Positions 49,040 through 57,634 of a stretch of DNA of 57,713 nucleotides are shown here, in pieces. Numbering within the stretch: the first letter of the stretch is position 1; the number at the start of each line of letters is the position of its first letter. The translations under genes were made by a program, and so were the position numbers. Below the pieces are notes generated by a model. It did no database searches. It saw nothing but the letters and a program-made list of their open reading frames with translations, and had not been told where the DNA came from. The DNA comes from Collinsella aerofaciens (lineage in GTDB: Bacteria; Actinomycetota; Coriobacteriia; Coriobacteriales; Coriobacteriaceae), in the NCBI RefSeq assembly GCF_015557435.1, contig NZ_JADNOH010000041.1:1-57713 (forward strand). Direction: 5' to 3'.

Positions 49040-50065
49040 CTAGCTATTGAGTTTGTTAATGTCGTCGTCGGTGATGGTGCCTTCCTGGCTGGACGAGTTG
49101 TCCTCGGAGGATGCGGTCTCATTGTTGGAATCGGAGGACTCGCTGCCGGAGGACATGGTCTCACTGGACTCAGAGTCACCCGGCTGCACGTTAGCGCCCG
49201 AAACCGTCTTAGTGGTGAGGTCGTAGGGCATCGTGCCATACCAGACAGAGTGGACCGCCTCGAGCGTGCCGTCGGCCGTAATACCGTCGAGGGCATCGCT
49301 CACGGCACGGCACAGTTCGTCATTGGACGAGGCGCCCGCAACACCAAGCGTCGAGGGCGCCTCGAGCGCACCGACATAGGAGACCTCGCTCATCAGGCGT
49401 GCAAGGTAGCCGCCGGCCGTGGAGTCGCAGATCACATAGTCGACCTCGCCGGACTCGAGCGCCTCAAAGCACTCGTTGATGTTGGAGTAGGTCTTTTGGT
49501 TGGCGGTGATGCTCTGCTTAGCAAGCGCCTCCTGCGAGGCCGAGGACATTTGGACACCCAGAGTAGACGCGTTAAGAGTATCGGTGGAAACGCTTAGCGA
49601 CCCACCATCGCTAGTTTTACCGAACACGGAAGTGGCATCGTACAGGCAGGTGCCGAGCGAGCTAATGTCCCCGTCCGTGGAGTTAATCTCGCCGATAAAG
49701 ATATCGGCCTTTTTGTCGCCGAGCACGGAACCTACCGAGGACGCATCGACAAAGGCGACCTTAAGGCCCATGCGGCTTGCGAGAGCGCGGGCGGCGTCAA
49801 CCGCATACCCCGTGAGCTCGCCGTCGGCGTCCTGCATGGCCTGCGGCGCATCGGAAGTATCGAGGGCGACCGTCAGGGTTCCGGGAGTGACCAGGGCATC
49901 GTCCGACACCGCCGGCGTGACGGTCTCGTACTCGATCTGGTCGATCGTGGGAGTCGTGAACGTAGACAGCGGGTTGAACGCGCATCCGCTCAGGCCCAAA
50001 ACGGCGATGACCGCTGCGGTCCCAGCACCTAACCGAGCCGCGTGCATCAAGCTGCCCCTCACCAT
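49040..50065 (-). CDS. Amino-acid ABC transporter-type solute-binding lipoprotein
   Basis: 341 residues from ATG 50065. A lipoprotein signal peptide ends in the lipobox VLGLSGC (Cys near 28). The bacterial extracellular solute-binding family 3 domain follows: LTVALDTSDAPQAMQDADGELTGYAVDAARALASRMG and VDYVICDSTAGGYLAR. The last about 50 residues are Ser/Glu-rich and disordered. No permease or ATPase is adjacent, so it may be an orphan receptor. A second ATG at 50047 has a better ribosome site (GAGGGG). The frame stays open about 73 codons upstream with protein-like sequence. Confidence 0.78.
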   Translation of the reverse strand: MVRGSLMHAARLGAGTAAVIAVLGLSGCAFNPLSTFTTPTIDQIEYETVTPAVSDDALVTPGTLTVALDTSDAPQAMQDADGELTGYAVDAARALASRMGLKVAFVDASSVGSVLGDKKADIFIGEINSTDGDISSLGTCLYDATSVFGKTSDGGSLSVSTDTLNASTLGVQMSSASQEALAKQSITANQKTYSNINECFEALESGEVDYVICDSTAGGYLARLMSEVSYVGALEAPSTLGVAGASSNDELCRAVSDALDGITADGTLEAVHSVWYGTMPYDLTTKTVSGANVQPGDSESSETMSSGSESSDSNNETASSEDNSSSQEGTITDDDINKLNS

Positions 50066-50284
50066 GTCCACTACCCTGCCTTCTGTGTCGTATACGATCC
50101 GTGCGTTGCGCGGAATATCAGGTTGTTCCCACCAGCTGACCTGGTATTTGACCCCACACTTGCGCACCGGGGTGTTTGCTCGGGAGGCCGCAGCCACCTT
50201 CACGACTGGCCCGCTCGCCCGCGAGGCGGTATTGCCCCAAAGAAAGTAGAACGGACGGTGCGGCTTACATCTAGGACGCGCCAT
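50066..50284 (-). other. In-frame upstream stretch with protein-like sequence
   Basis: In the frame of the solute-binding protein, the region from a possible ATG at 50284 reads as plausible protein, including VKYQVSWWEQPDIP and RNARIVYDTEGRVVD. It has no good ribosome site at 50284. It may be a leader ORF, an N-terminal cytoplasmic extension, or chance. Confidence 0.3.
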
Positions 50285-50497
50285 GATCGCGCCGCGCGCA
50301 CGCGGTCGCTTACGTGGATCCCTTTGACCGCGTCTGTCTTGGACTAGGACGGGCATTTCGTCCGTCCGCAACCACAGCCTGGTAGGAACGAAGCGCATTA
50401 TAGCTAAGTTCAAGCTAAAGTTTAAGGTTAGGGGCGTCATTCGCATCGCGAGTACAGATTTTGCGGGTCGGAGCGGACCATTCGTGCCCCTATGAAG

Positions 50498-50544
50498 CCC
50501 GGAGCTTCCCTACGGGGAGCTCCGGGGCACCCGTCTCAGGGTGC
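50498..50544. terminator. Two tandem GC-rich hairpins
   Basis: CCCGGAGCTTCCC-TAC-GGGGAGCTCCGGG followed by GGCACCC-GTCT-CAGGGTGCC, immediately left of the MITE-like element. No T-run. Confidence 0.45.
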
Positions 50545-50546
50545 CG

Positions 50547-50763
50547 TGTGCAAAAAACGGCAAATATGAGTACTGTTACCAATTTAGTAGCAGCGTATTA
50601 CCGCCTCACGAGCCCTTTTTGAGTTCCGCACAGCCTGCTTGGCGCCAAGATATTCCACATTCGTTTATTATCTCTTCGCTGAATCCAGATTATCGGCCCA
50701 AGTTTCTTTGTTTTTGCTGTCACTAATCTAGTAACAGTACTCATATTTGCCGTTTTTTGCACA
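50547..50763. repeat. 217-bp MITE-like element with 33-bp perfect terminal inverted repeats
   Basis: Ends 50547-50579 and 50731-50763 are perfect inverted repeats (TGTGCAAAAAACGGCAAATA...). The similarity extends imperfectly to about 47 bases. The interior has no ORF of note. Its right end lies 35 bases from the stop of the nuclease-like gene. No target duplication could be identified. Confidence 0.75.
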
Positions 50764-50798
50764 GAGCATATAAACAGACCCCCTATAAAGCCATAGTT

Positions 50799-51908
50799 TT
50801 ACGCTGGTTTGAGCCCAAAGCACGCTCGGAGCGTATTCAGCAGAGCATCTTGCCTCTTTCGACGAGCCTCTACGCGATTCTGATATCGCTTACCCATACG
50901 CTGGTGGATGCGCCATGCGAGTGCTTCCATCGCTTCCATGTCACAGAGCATTTCGTTGTTGACCGTCGCGACCTCGATTCCCATAGTAATCAAGCCCGTG
51001 TTGCGCTTTTCATCATGGATACGTCCCCTCCGAGAGGAATGGCCCAGCTCACCGTTGTATTCCAAGTCAAACCGGGCTGCTTCCTGAAAGGCATCGCAAA
51101 CCGCATGCGGCATCCCCGAGATCGCCTGTGCACGGTCGTTGAACTCGATCTTGTAGTCGGTCTTAAAGGGACCACAGGCAAATCCGCCATAGGAAAACGG
51201 AAGCGAAAACATGGCAAGCATGATGCACTCCATGGGTGAACGCAGGTTTTCCGACAGATAGGGACACAGCCGCCGCAGCTGCTTGGCCGCGCTCCCCTTG
51301 CATGCCGCGAGGTAATCTACCAGGCAATCGGGTGTCAGCACGGACTCGACCTCAAAGTAACCGACATCTGGCGGCTGGTCTTTGTCCTTTGCCAATTTGT
51401 TCACGACAGGCGAGGTGTAGGGAGGCAGATACTTCCCGCGGTCACTCAGTGAAATCTTAGAACACAGCTCCTGGGCCAGGGCAAATGCCTGGATGCAGCC
51501 GACCTCGCGCGCGACGGCTACGCAAAGGGCCTCGGGAGATAGACTGTACACCCCCGGTTCCACCTCTAGAATCGAGCCGGCGGGCAACTCGGAGCATACG
51601 GACCAGCTCACGCCAAGAATACGGCGGCGCTGCGCTGCAGACCCTACCAGCAAGCACAAATCCTCTTGCACCTCGCCGCTTGCGGCCCCAATCCGCACCA
51701 AATCGGGAAGATAGATGTCCTCGGTCGAGGGCGACGATGTGCGCAGCACACGGCGCTCTTCATCGGGATTAAGGTCCTTCCAGCTGATATAGCCCATCTG
51801 CCGGCGCTCGGCGCGCATCATGCGCAGCGCCGAGGCGCCGGTCAGAATTATGGAAGCCGCTAGCTGTTCGCCTGTCGGCTCGTTGCGCCGCTCAATCTTT
51901 ACTGCCAC
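50799..51908 (-). CDS. Putative PD-(D/E)XK nuclease-like protein
   Basis: 369 residues from a GTG at 51908 (GGGGTGG upstream). The C-terminal part FDLEYNGELGHSSRRGRIHDEKRNTGLITMGIEV (about 300-335) fits the DUF559/Vsr-like pattern: acidic residue, D/E-x-N/D-G, H, then D..R...L...G. The N-terminus has SALRMMRAERR, as in AbiEi-like proteins with DUF559 tails. No catalytic activity can be assured; the first motif is weak. It starts 10 bases after comFC ends and is probably co-transcribed with it. Confidence 0.5.
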   Translation of the reverse strand: MAVKIERRNEPTGEQLAASIILTGASALRMMRAERRQMGYISWKDLNPDEERRVLRTSSPSTEDIYLPDLVRIGAASGEVQEDLCLLVGSAAQRRRILGVSWSVCSELPAGSILEVEPGVYSLSPEALCVAVAREVGCIQAFALAQELCSKISLSDRGKYLPPYTSPVVNKLAKDKDQPPDVGYFEVESVLTPDCLVDYLAACKGSAAKQLRRLCPYLSENLRSPMECIMLAMFSLPFSYGGFACGPFKTDYKIEFNDRAQAISGMPHAVCDAFQEAARFDLEYNGELGHSSRRGRIHDEKRNTGLITMGIEVATVNNEMLCDMEAMEALAWRIHQRMGKRYQNRVEARRKRQDALLNTLRACFGLKPA

Positions 51909-51918
51909 AAAACCACCC

Positions 51919-52725
51919 CTACCAAACGCGTGCGATAGCGAGGCCATCAACGGCCGTGGCACCGGCGCGCTTGAGTTCCGCCGAAGCCGCTGCCATCGTC
52001 GCACCCGTGGTGATAACGTCATCGATAAGCAGCAGGTGGCGGCCGTGCACGTCCTCAACCGTCTCGTACATGCCTTGGGCACGCTCGCGGCGCTCCTCAC
52101 GACCGAGTTCGCGCTGGTCGCCATGCCCGTACTTGACGAGAGCATCGAGCAGAGGAACACCCGACAGCTCGCAAAATGGGCGCGCAATAGCCTCCATATG
52201 ATCAAAACCACGCCGCCGAAACGCTGCCGCCGTCGCAGGCACAAACACCACCGCATCCGCACCGGACAGCACGCCTCCGTAGCGATCGGGCGCTACGACC
52301 TGGGCATGCAGGGCGGTGTCGTAGAGCAGCTCCGCCAGATACGGAGCCAGACGTCGCTCGCCCGCATCCTTGTACGCTTTAATGATGCGCGGCAGCGGAT
52401 GCGCATAGACGGCGCACGCCAGGCAGCGGTCGAGCGCCTCCGCCATTGCCGAGGACGTGCCCTCGACCGAACACTCAGTGCACAGCAAATCCCCAAACGG
52501 GGCGCCGCATCGGGTACAGCTATGACGTGGGTCGATGAGCGTGAGCGCGGCCAGGCAGTCTTGGCAAATAAGCGCATCGGCGCGTTCGCAGCCGGCACAT
52601 CGTGTTGGCGACAATGCCTCGAGCGCCTCGTACGTCGCGCGCTCGGCAAACGGTAGCAATTCGTCCGCAAACGGTAGGGCACCGGCACTCTGCAGACGGC
52701 TCAATATGTTCAGATGGCTCTTCAA
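51919..52725 (-). CDS. comFC: ComFC-like phosphoribosyltransferase-domain protein
   Basis: 268 residues from a TTG at 52725, supported by GGGAGGG 8 bases upstream. A zinc-finger N-terminus has Cys43, 46, 54, 57, 70, 73, 82 and 85. The PRTase domain has VVFVPATAAAFRRRGFDHMEAIA and the PRPP-loop motif LLLIDDVITTGATMAAA near 230-246. ComFC helps internalise or process DNA during natural competence. No comFA is seen. The ribosome site lies inside a hairpin stem (52730-52762), which suggests translational control. Confidence 0.87.
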   Translation of the reverse strand: MKSHLNILSRLQSAGALPFADELLPFAERATYEALEALSPTRCAGCERADALICQDCLAALTLIDPRHSCTRCGAPFGDLLCTECSVEGTSSAMAEALDRCLACAVYAHPLPRIIKAYKDAGERRLAPYLAELLYDTALHAQVVAPDRYGGVLSGADAVVFVPATAAAFRRRGFDHMEAIARPFCELSGVPLLDALVKYGHGDQRELGREERRERAQGMYETVEDVHGRHLLLIDDVITTGATMAAASAELKRAGATAVDGLAIARVW

Positions 52726-52729
52726 GACA

Positions 52730-52762
52730 CAACCCTCCCTACGCTCGATCGCAGGGAGGGTT
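52730..52762 (-). promoter_or_regulatory. Hairpin covering the comFC ribosome binding site
   Basis: Read on the minus strand, AACCCTCCCTGCG-ATCGAG-CGTAGGGAGGGTT forms a near-perfect 13-bp stem whose right arm contains the comFC Shine-Dalgarno AGGGAGGG. No T-run follows. It may mask the ribosome site or end ricT transcription inefficiently. Confidence 0.55.
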
Positions 52763-52827
52763 GTTGATTCGGCGCTATGATACCCCGATGCGCTCGGGGC
52801 AAGGCGGGTTAAATCCGCTCGCGGGCG

Positions 52828-54519
52828 TTATTCGCCGGCGGGCGGTTGTGGTGCGGACGAAGACGGGGTCGAGCCCTCGCCACCATCCTGGCGCGGCTTG
52901 CGGGAACGACGACGGCGACGGCGCTTTTGACCCTGGTCGGCCGAGCCCTCGCCACCGCGCGGCTCGCGCTCGTCACGAGCGGCGCCATGCGAAGCCTTGG
53001 CAGCCGCTCCCCCGCCATCTCCGGGACGACGGCGCGTGACCTTGACCTCGCCATCCGAGACCTGATCGGCCACGGAGGGCACTGAGGGCTTCTGCTGCGC
53101 GCCCGAGGAATGGCGACGGCGCGGACGCGGCGCGCGCTCCTCCTCGCCACGTGGCTTGCCGCCCTTGTCGACAGGCGCATCGGAGGCCGAGGCGCCCTTG
53201 GAAGCGGCACCGGCCTCGCGAGCAGCTGCGGCGCGGAAGGCGTCCTCGCGCTCCTCGCTCGACAGATGACGGCGGCGGCGACGTGTGGGGTTCATGCCGC
53301 CGCCGCGATTCTGCTGCTGGGGCTGCTGAACCTCGCGCTCGCGAGAGGCGTTCTTGCCCGCGGCTGCAACCTCGGTAGCATCGCCCGAGCCCGCGCGCTT
53401 GCGACGGCGACGGCCATCGGCCGCCCCCTCGGCCTCGGGTGTCTCGGCCTTACCGCGGCCCTTTCCGCGGCCACGGCCCTCGCCCTGACCCTGACCGGCG
53501 CGAGCATCGGATTCAGCATCGCGACGACGGCGCTTGGGCATCGACGTGCCGGCCAGACGGTCGGCACTCGACAGGCCATCGCCCACATCGACGCCGTTCT
53601 CGCGGTCGAGCTCCATGAGCGCCAGGCGCATCTCGGGCGACTCGATGCGCTCGAGCACGTCGCGCGTCACGCAGTCGGGGCGGCAGCTGCAGCCCTGCTC
53701 GGCGGCCTTCTTTTTGCAGCCCTCCGAGCACGTCATATCGGCCAGGTTGACCTTAAAGACTTTACCGTTCTCCAGGCGCAGCACCAGCTGCTCACGCGGC
53801 GTGTCATACTCCTGAATACGCGCCTTGCCAAGCGGCGTATCGATGAGCGTCTTCTTTTTGGGCGCACGGCTCTTAAAGTCCTTGTACGCCTCGAACTCAT
53901 AGCGCAGGCAGCACATCAGGCGGCCGCATACGCCGCTGATCTTGGACGAGTTGAGCGGTAGGTCCTGCTCTTTTGCCATGCGAATCGAGACGGGCTCAAA
54001 CTGTCCGCCAAAGCGCGTGCAGCAGAGCTCCTGTCCGCATTGGGCATAGCCGCCCACCAGGCGGGTCTCGTCGCGCACGCCGATCTGGCGCATGTCGACG
54101 CGAATGTGCAGCGTCGAGGACAGGTCCTTGACGAGCTGACGAAAATCGACGCGCTCCTCGGCCGCAAAGTAGAACACGGCCTTCTCGCCGCCAAACAGGT
54201 ACTCGACGCCGACCGGCTTCATCTCGAGGTCGAGCTCCTTGACCAGGCGACGAAAATCGACCATGGCCTCGTCGCCTTGGATGGCCAGATCATCGGCAAG
54301 CTGCAGGTCGATGTCGCTCGCCACGCGCAGCACGGGCTTGAGCGGCTGACCGATCTCGTCCTGCGGCACCTCGAAGGGATCGGCCGTAACCAGGCCGATC
54401 TCGGTTCCGCGCTCGGTGGAGCAGATAGCGTAGTCTGCCTCGAGGATATCCAGATCCTGCGGGTCGAACCACAGGTCGCGCGAGGCGTAGGTAAACTTAA
54501 CGGGTACGACTAACGGCAT
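52828..54519 (-). CDS. ricT: PSP1-domain protein (RicT-like) with long Arg-rich tail
   Basis: 563 residues, twice the usual RicT length of about 275. The PSP1 core (1-300) has the cysteine clusters CGQELCCTRFGG (161-172) and SGVCGRLMCCLRYE (195-208), which in RicT take part in iron-sulphur binding, plus five more Cys at 264-283 (CSEGCKKK..CSCRPDC). From about 327 to the end it is disordered and rich in Arg, Gly, Ala and Glu, with repeated RRRR blocks. RicT helps control RNase Y and competence or biofilm in Bacillus. The gene overlaps holB by 10 bases. The tail suggests RNA binding (inference). Confidence 0.87.
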   Translation of the reverse strand: MPLVVPVKFTYASRDLWFDPQDLDILEADYAICSTERGTEIGLVTADPFEVPQDEIGQPLKPVLRVASDIDLQLADDLAIQGDEAMVDFRRLVKELDLEMKPVGVEYLFGGEKAVFYFAAEERVDFRQLVKDLSSTLHIRVDMRQIGVRDETRLVGGYAQCGQELCCTRFGGQFEPVSIRMAKEQDLPLNSSKISGVCGRLMCCLRYEFEAYKDFKSRAPKKKTLIDTPLGKARIQEYDTPREQLVLRLENGKVFKVNLADMTCSEGCKKKAAEQGCSCRPDCVTRDVLERIESPEMRLALMELDRENGVDVGDGLSSADRLAGTSMPKRRRRDAESDARAGQGQGEGRGRGKGRGKAETPEAEGAADGRRRRKRAGSGDATEVAAAGKNASREREVQQPQQQNRGGGMNPTRRRRRHLSSEEREDAFRAAAAREAGAASKGASASDAPVDKGGKPRGEEERAPRPRRRHSSGAQQKPSVPSVADQVSDGEVKVTRRRPGDGGGAAAKASHGAARDEREPRGGEGSADQGQKRRRRRRSRKPRQDGGEGSTPSSSAPQPPAGE

Positions 54520-55637
54520 TTCAGTGCCTTCCTGATATCGAACAGCATGACCTCGATGGCCAGCTGGGGAGTAACGTTTCTGGCGATGTTGCGCTCGGCG
54601 GTCGCGACTGCCTCGAGCGCCCGCGTGGCACCCGCAACATTGGTCGCGGCGGCAAGCCGACCGATCGCGTCGCGCACGTCTTCGTTCACCACGTCGGCTG
54701 CCTCGTCCTGAAGCGTCAGCAGCACGTCGCGCATGAGCGTCCGCGCGCTCGCCAGCGCTTCCATGATACCCGAACGCTCGCGCGCGTTGAGTTCGCGCTT
54801 GTTGCGGTCCTCAAGCTGCTTCAATGCTCCACGCGACAGGTAGTCGGCGTTTTGCTCGAGCACCTTTTCCTGTGTGGACTTGACCTCGGCGAGCGGCGCC
54901 TTAACGGCGACGATGAGTGACTTGGCGCGGCTGAGCACGTCGGCCTCGTCGGCGGCGATAAGCGAATCGATGGCGCGAACCATCTGACGGCGGGCGTCCT
55001 GGCGCTCGGCGCTCTTGAGGAACTCGATGCCACGCGTGGGGCTTCCCGCCACGGCGACGGCCATGCGGCAACGCGCAGGGTCCTGACCGGTGGCGCGGCT
55101 CACGGCCTGCGCGGCGACGGCGGGCGATACCAGCCGAAACGGCACGCACTGGCAGCGGCTCACGATGGTGGGCAACATCACGTCTGCCGAGGTGCCCAGC
55201 AGGATGAACATAACGCCCTCGGGCGGCTCCTCGAGTGTCTTGAGCAGCGCGTTGGCGGTGTTGGCGCGCAGTTGCTCGGCACGGTCGATGATGTAGACCT
55301 TGGCCTTGGCACGGATGGGCGCCAGAGGCACGTCATCGAGCAGCTCGCGGGTCTGGGCGATGAGGTAGCCCGTGGCGCTCTCGGGCGTGTAATAGTGCAC
55401 GTCGGGGTGCGTATGGCGGGCGACGCGCACGCAGCTATCGCATGAGCCGCAGCCATCCTGCTCGCACAGGAAGGCTTGGGCGAGCGCCCACGCGGCGTCG
55501 AGCTTGCCCGCGCCGGGCGCGCCCAAAAACAGGTAGGCGTGCGATGCGCGACCGCTGGCGACGGCATTGGTCAAAAAGTCGCGCACGCGCTCTTGGGTGT
55601 CAAGCTTGGCCAGCAGGCTTGTCTGAGCGGGGGCCAT
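54510..55637 (-). CDS. holB: DNA polymerase III delta' subunit
   Basis: 375 residues. Clamp-loader ATPase fold: P-loop GAPGAGK (39-45), zinc ligands in CEQDGCGSCDSC (58-69), KVYIIDRAEQLRANTANALLKTLEEPP near 120, and the SRC motif in TIVSRCQCVPF. The P-loop ends GKL rather than GKT/S, in line with delta' having lost ATPase activity. The start at 55637 follows the tmk stop by 1 base (GAGTAACATG), with GAGG upstream. It is the second gene of tmk-holB-ricT-comFC. Confidence 0.93.
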   Translation of the reverse strand: MAPAQTSLLAKLDTQERVRDFLTNAVASGRASHAYLFLGAPGAGKLDAAWALAQAFLCEQDGCGSCDSCVRVARHTHPDVHYYTPESATGYLIAQTRELLDDVPLAPIRAKAKVYIIDRAEQLRANTANALLKTLEEPPEGVMFILLGTSADVMLPTIVSRCQCVPFRLVSPAVAAQAVSRATGQDPARCRMAVAVAGSPTRGIEFLKSAERQDARRQMVRAIDSLIAADEADVLSRAKSLIVAVKAPLAEVKSTQEKVLEQNADYLSRGALKQLEDRNKRELNARERSGIMEALASARTLMRDVLLTLQDEAADVVNEDVRDAIGRLAAATNVAGATRALEAVATAERNIARNVTPQLAIEVMLFDIRKALKCR

Positions 55638-55638
55638 G

Positions 55639-56322
55639 TTACTCGGCCTCCTGGGCAAGCGCGGCGGTGACGGCGTCCTGGGAAATGTCGAGGCCGTAGA
55701 CGCGAACCTGCTCGACCGTCCGCGCGAAGACGTCCTCGATGGACGCGGTCGCGTCGATGAGCTTTACGCGGTTTGGTTCCTCGGCGGCGATGGCGCAAAA
55801 TCCCTGGTAGACACGCTCTTGGAAGGCCATGCCCTTAGCCTCCATGCGATCTGCCGCGCCACGGGCTGCCATGCGCAGCGCCGCCTGCTCGGGCGTGATG
55901 TGATAGACGAGCGTGAGCGCCGGGTGCGTCCCCGCGACGGCCAGGTTGTTGGCATCGCGCACTATCTGGCGATCGAGGCCATCGGCAAACGCCTGATAGC
56001 AAGTTGTGGAATCGTAGAAGCGGTCGCACAGGACCACCTTGCCGGCAGCAAGGGCAGGCGCGATGACCTCGTGCACCAACTGGGCGCGCGCGGCCTCGTA
56101 GAGCAACAACTCGCAGGTGTCGCCCATCGCCGTATTGGCGGAGTCGAGCAGCAGAGCACGGATCTTTTCGCTGATGGCGGTACCGCCCGGCTCGCGCAGG
56201 GTCACAACCTGGTAGCCGGCAAGGTCGAGCGCACGGGCAAGCAGGCGCGCCTGCGTAGATTTACCGGCGCCATCGACACCCTCGAGCGTAATGAAGCTAT
56301 GTTGAGCGGGCTCAAAAGCCAT
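55639..56322 (-). CDS. tmk: Thymidylate kinase
   Basis: 227 residues. P-loop FITLEGVDGAGKSTQA (10-25), the TMP-binding DRFYDSTTCYQAFADG near 94-110, and the lid region ADRMEAKGMAFQERVYQGF near 160. It makes dTDP from dTMP. The start at 56322 follows GGAAGGGG. It is the first gene of the tmk-holB-ricT-comFC transcript, a familiar arrangement in Gram-positive bacteria. Confidence 0.95.
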   Translation of the reverse strand: MAFEPAQHSFITLEGVDGAGKSTQARLLARALDLAGYQVVTLREPGGTAISEKIRALLLDSANTAMGDTCELLLYEAARAQLVHEVIAPALAAGKVVLCDRFYDSTTCYQAFADGLDRQIVRDANNLAVAGTHPALTLVYHITPEQAALRMAARGAADRMEAKGMAFQERVYQGFCAIAAEEPNRVKLIDATASIEDVFARTVEQVRVYGLDISQDAVTAALAQEAE

Positions 56323-56414
56323 GGGCGCAGCCCCTTCCTACAAGGCGCGTAAATGCGAGTTATAGCAACCAAGCCATGATACCCCAGGGGCAGGCGCGTC
56401 CCAAACCCCACCTA

Positions 56415-56466
56415 GTCATTGGGGACGTTCTTGAATGACTAGTCGTTTAAGAACGTCCCCAATGAC
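56415..56466. repeat. Perfect 18-bp-stem hairpin with GGGGACGTTC arms
   Basis: GTCATTGGGGACGTTCTT (56415-56432) and its exact complement (56449-56466), with a 16-base loop. It belongs to the window's GGGAC hairpin group. Confidence 0.7.
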
Positions 56467-56496
56467 CCCCACAACCTAGCCATCGAGGCATCCCCG

Positions 56497-56565
56497 AAGT
56501 TGCGGTGAAATAGGGACTGATTGAAGCTCTGAGACCGCCAAACAGTCCCTATTTCACCGCAACTT
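56497..56565. repeat. Perfect 23-bp-stem hairpin with TAGGGACTG arms
   Basis: Bases 56497-56519 and 56543-56565 are exact complements around a 23-base loop. In tandem with the 18-bp-stem hairpin, both in the 56323-56633 gap between the divergent tmk and zinc-ribbon genes. No gene is seen in that gap. Confidence 0.72.
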
Positions 56566-56590
56566 ATGATGGAGAATTTTGGACGCTGGG

Positions 56591-56596
56591 TATAAT
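56591..56596 (+). promoter_or_regulatory. Possible -10 box of the zinc-ribbon gene
   Basis: TATAAT 38 bases before the start codon. A matching -35 box is not clear. Confidence 0.4.
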
Positions 56597-56633
56597 CGTC
56601 GTATTGCATTGAAATGTGGCGAAAGGAGTGGCA

Positions 56634-57617
56634 ATGTCTCGGTATTGCGCCTCGTGCGGCAAGCTTCTTGCAGATAATGCCAAGTTCTGCACCTCGTGCG
56701 GTGCACCCGTTGAGCAAACAGCCGCGAGCGATAGCCAGCCCGCTTTCGAGCAGACCGGTTCCCTCGATACGCCGCAAGCCAAGGCGGACGACCCCCTCGC
56801 CTATCGCCCCGACCCCGCCGCAGGCCCCGCGGCCGTCGAGACCACGCAGCGCATACCCGTCGCGAGCGGCTCGTCCCAACAGGAGCCGGCTCCCGCATAC
56901 GCGCCCGCTTCGCCACAGACCCCCGCCCCCAAAAAGAGCGGCACCGGGCCGCTTATCGCCGTTATCGTTGTGCTGGTGGCAATCATCATCGCCCTGGTCG
57001 TTTTCTTTGTGATCAAGCCTTTCGACAACGCCGCCACGCAGACGACTGCCGAGGTAGCTAAGCTGCACCATGACGTCGACGACGATGACCTAAAGCCTCT
57101 CGGCGATCCCAACAGCCTGTACGACGATGATGACGATGACGACGAGGATGGCGGCGAAGCAACGCTCTCCGAGCAGAACCTCTACCGCCGACTGAGCGAA
57201 TACTACGACTTGCTCGAAGATCTCGACAACTACGTCCGTGGCTGCGCGCAGAACTTCAACGGCAGCTATCTGGAAGAGGATCGAACCACCCGTCAAAATC
57301 TCGCCGACGTCGCCGAGCGCACGGAGGACACCATCGAGCAGTATTACGACATCGTCGAGGACCTAGACGTCCCGACGAGCTCCAAGAACTACAGCTCCTG
57401 GAAGGACATCATCGCCCTGTACGACGACCTGGATCACCGCATTGACGCAATCTGTGATGCCTGGGAGATCAGCCTGAAATACGCCAAGCCTGCGGACCAC
57501 AAGAATGAGATCGTGGCGCCGCTGTCACGCGACAACGTGGCGGGCACCAATGACAATAAGTATCGCTTAGACTTTGAGGAGCGCTATCCCGGCGCCAAGC
57601 CCGTCGAAGTGAACTAG
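56634..57617 (+). CDS. Zinc-ribbon, single-pass membrane protein
   Basis: 327 residues. A rubredoxin-like zinc ribbon at the N-terminus (Cys5, 8, 19, 22 in YCASCGK and FCTSCGAP), then a Pro/Ala-rich linker (about 25-100), one membrane segment (about 105-127), an acidic run of Asp residues (near 160-168), and an outer helical domain (about 175-300). Function unknown; such zinc-ribbon membrane proteins are common in Gram-positive bacteria. The start has GAAAGGAG upstream. Confidence 0.72.
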   Translation: MSRYCASCGKLLADNAKFCTSCGAPVEQTAASDSQPAFEQTGSLDTPQAKADDPLAYRPDPAAGPAAVETTQRIPVASGSSQQEPAPAYAPASPQTPAPKKSGTGPLIAVIVVLVAIIIALVVFFVIKPFDNAATQTTAEVAKLHHDVDDDDLKPLGDPNSLYDDDDDDDEDGGEATLSEQNLYRRLSEYYDLLEDLDNYVRGCAQNFNGSYLEEDRTTRQNLADVAERTEDTIEQYYDIVEDLDVPTSSKNYSSWKDIIALYDDLDHRIDAICDAWEISLKYAKPADHKNEIVAPLSRDNVAGTNDNKYRLDFEERYPGAKPVEVN

Positions 57618-57634
57618 CGCTTTGTCGTTCCCGA

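Noticed and set aside
50100-50250. Small stable RNA (SRP-like) because of ACCAGGTCAG on the minus strand
   Set aside because: The conserved SRP GGAAGGAAGCAGCC-like loop and overall pairing are missing.
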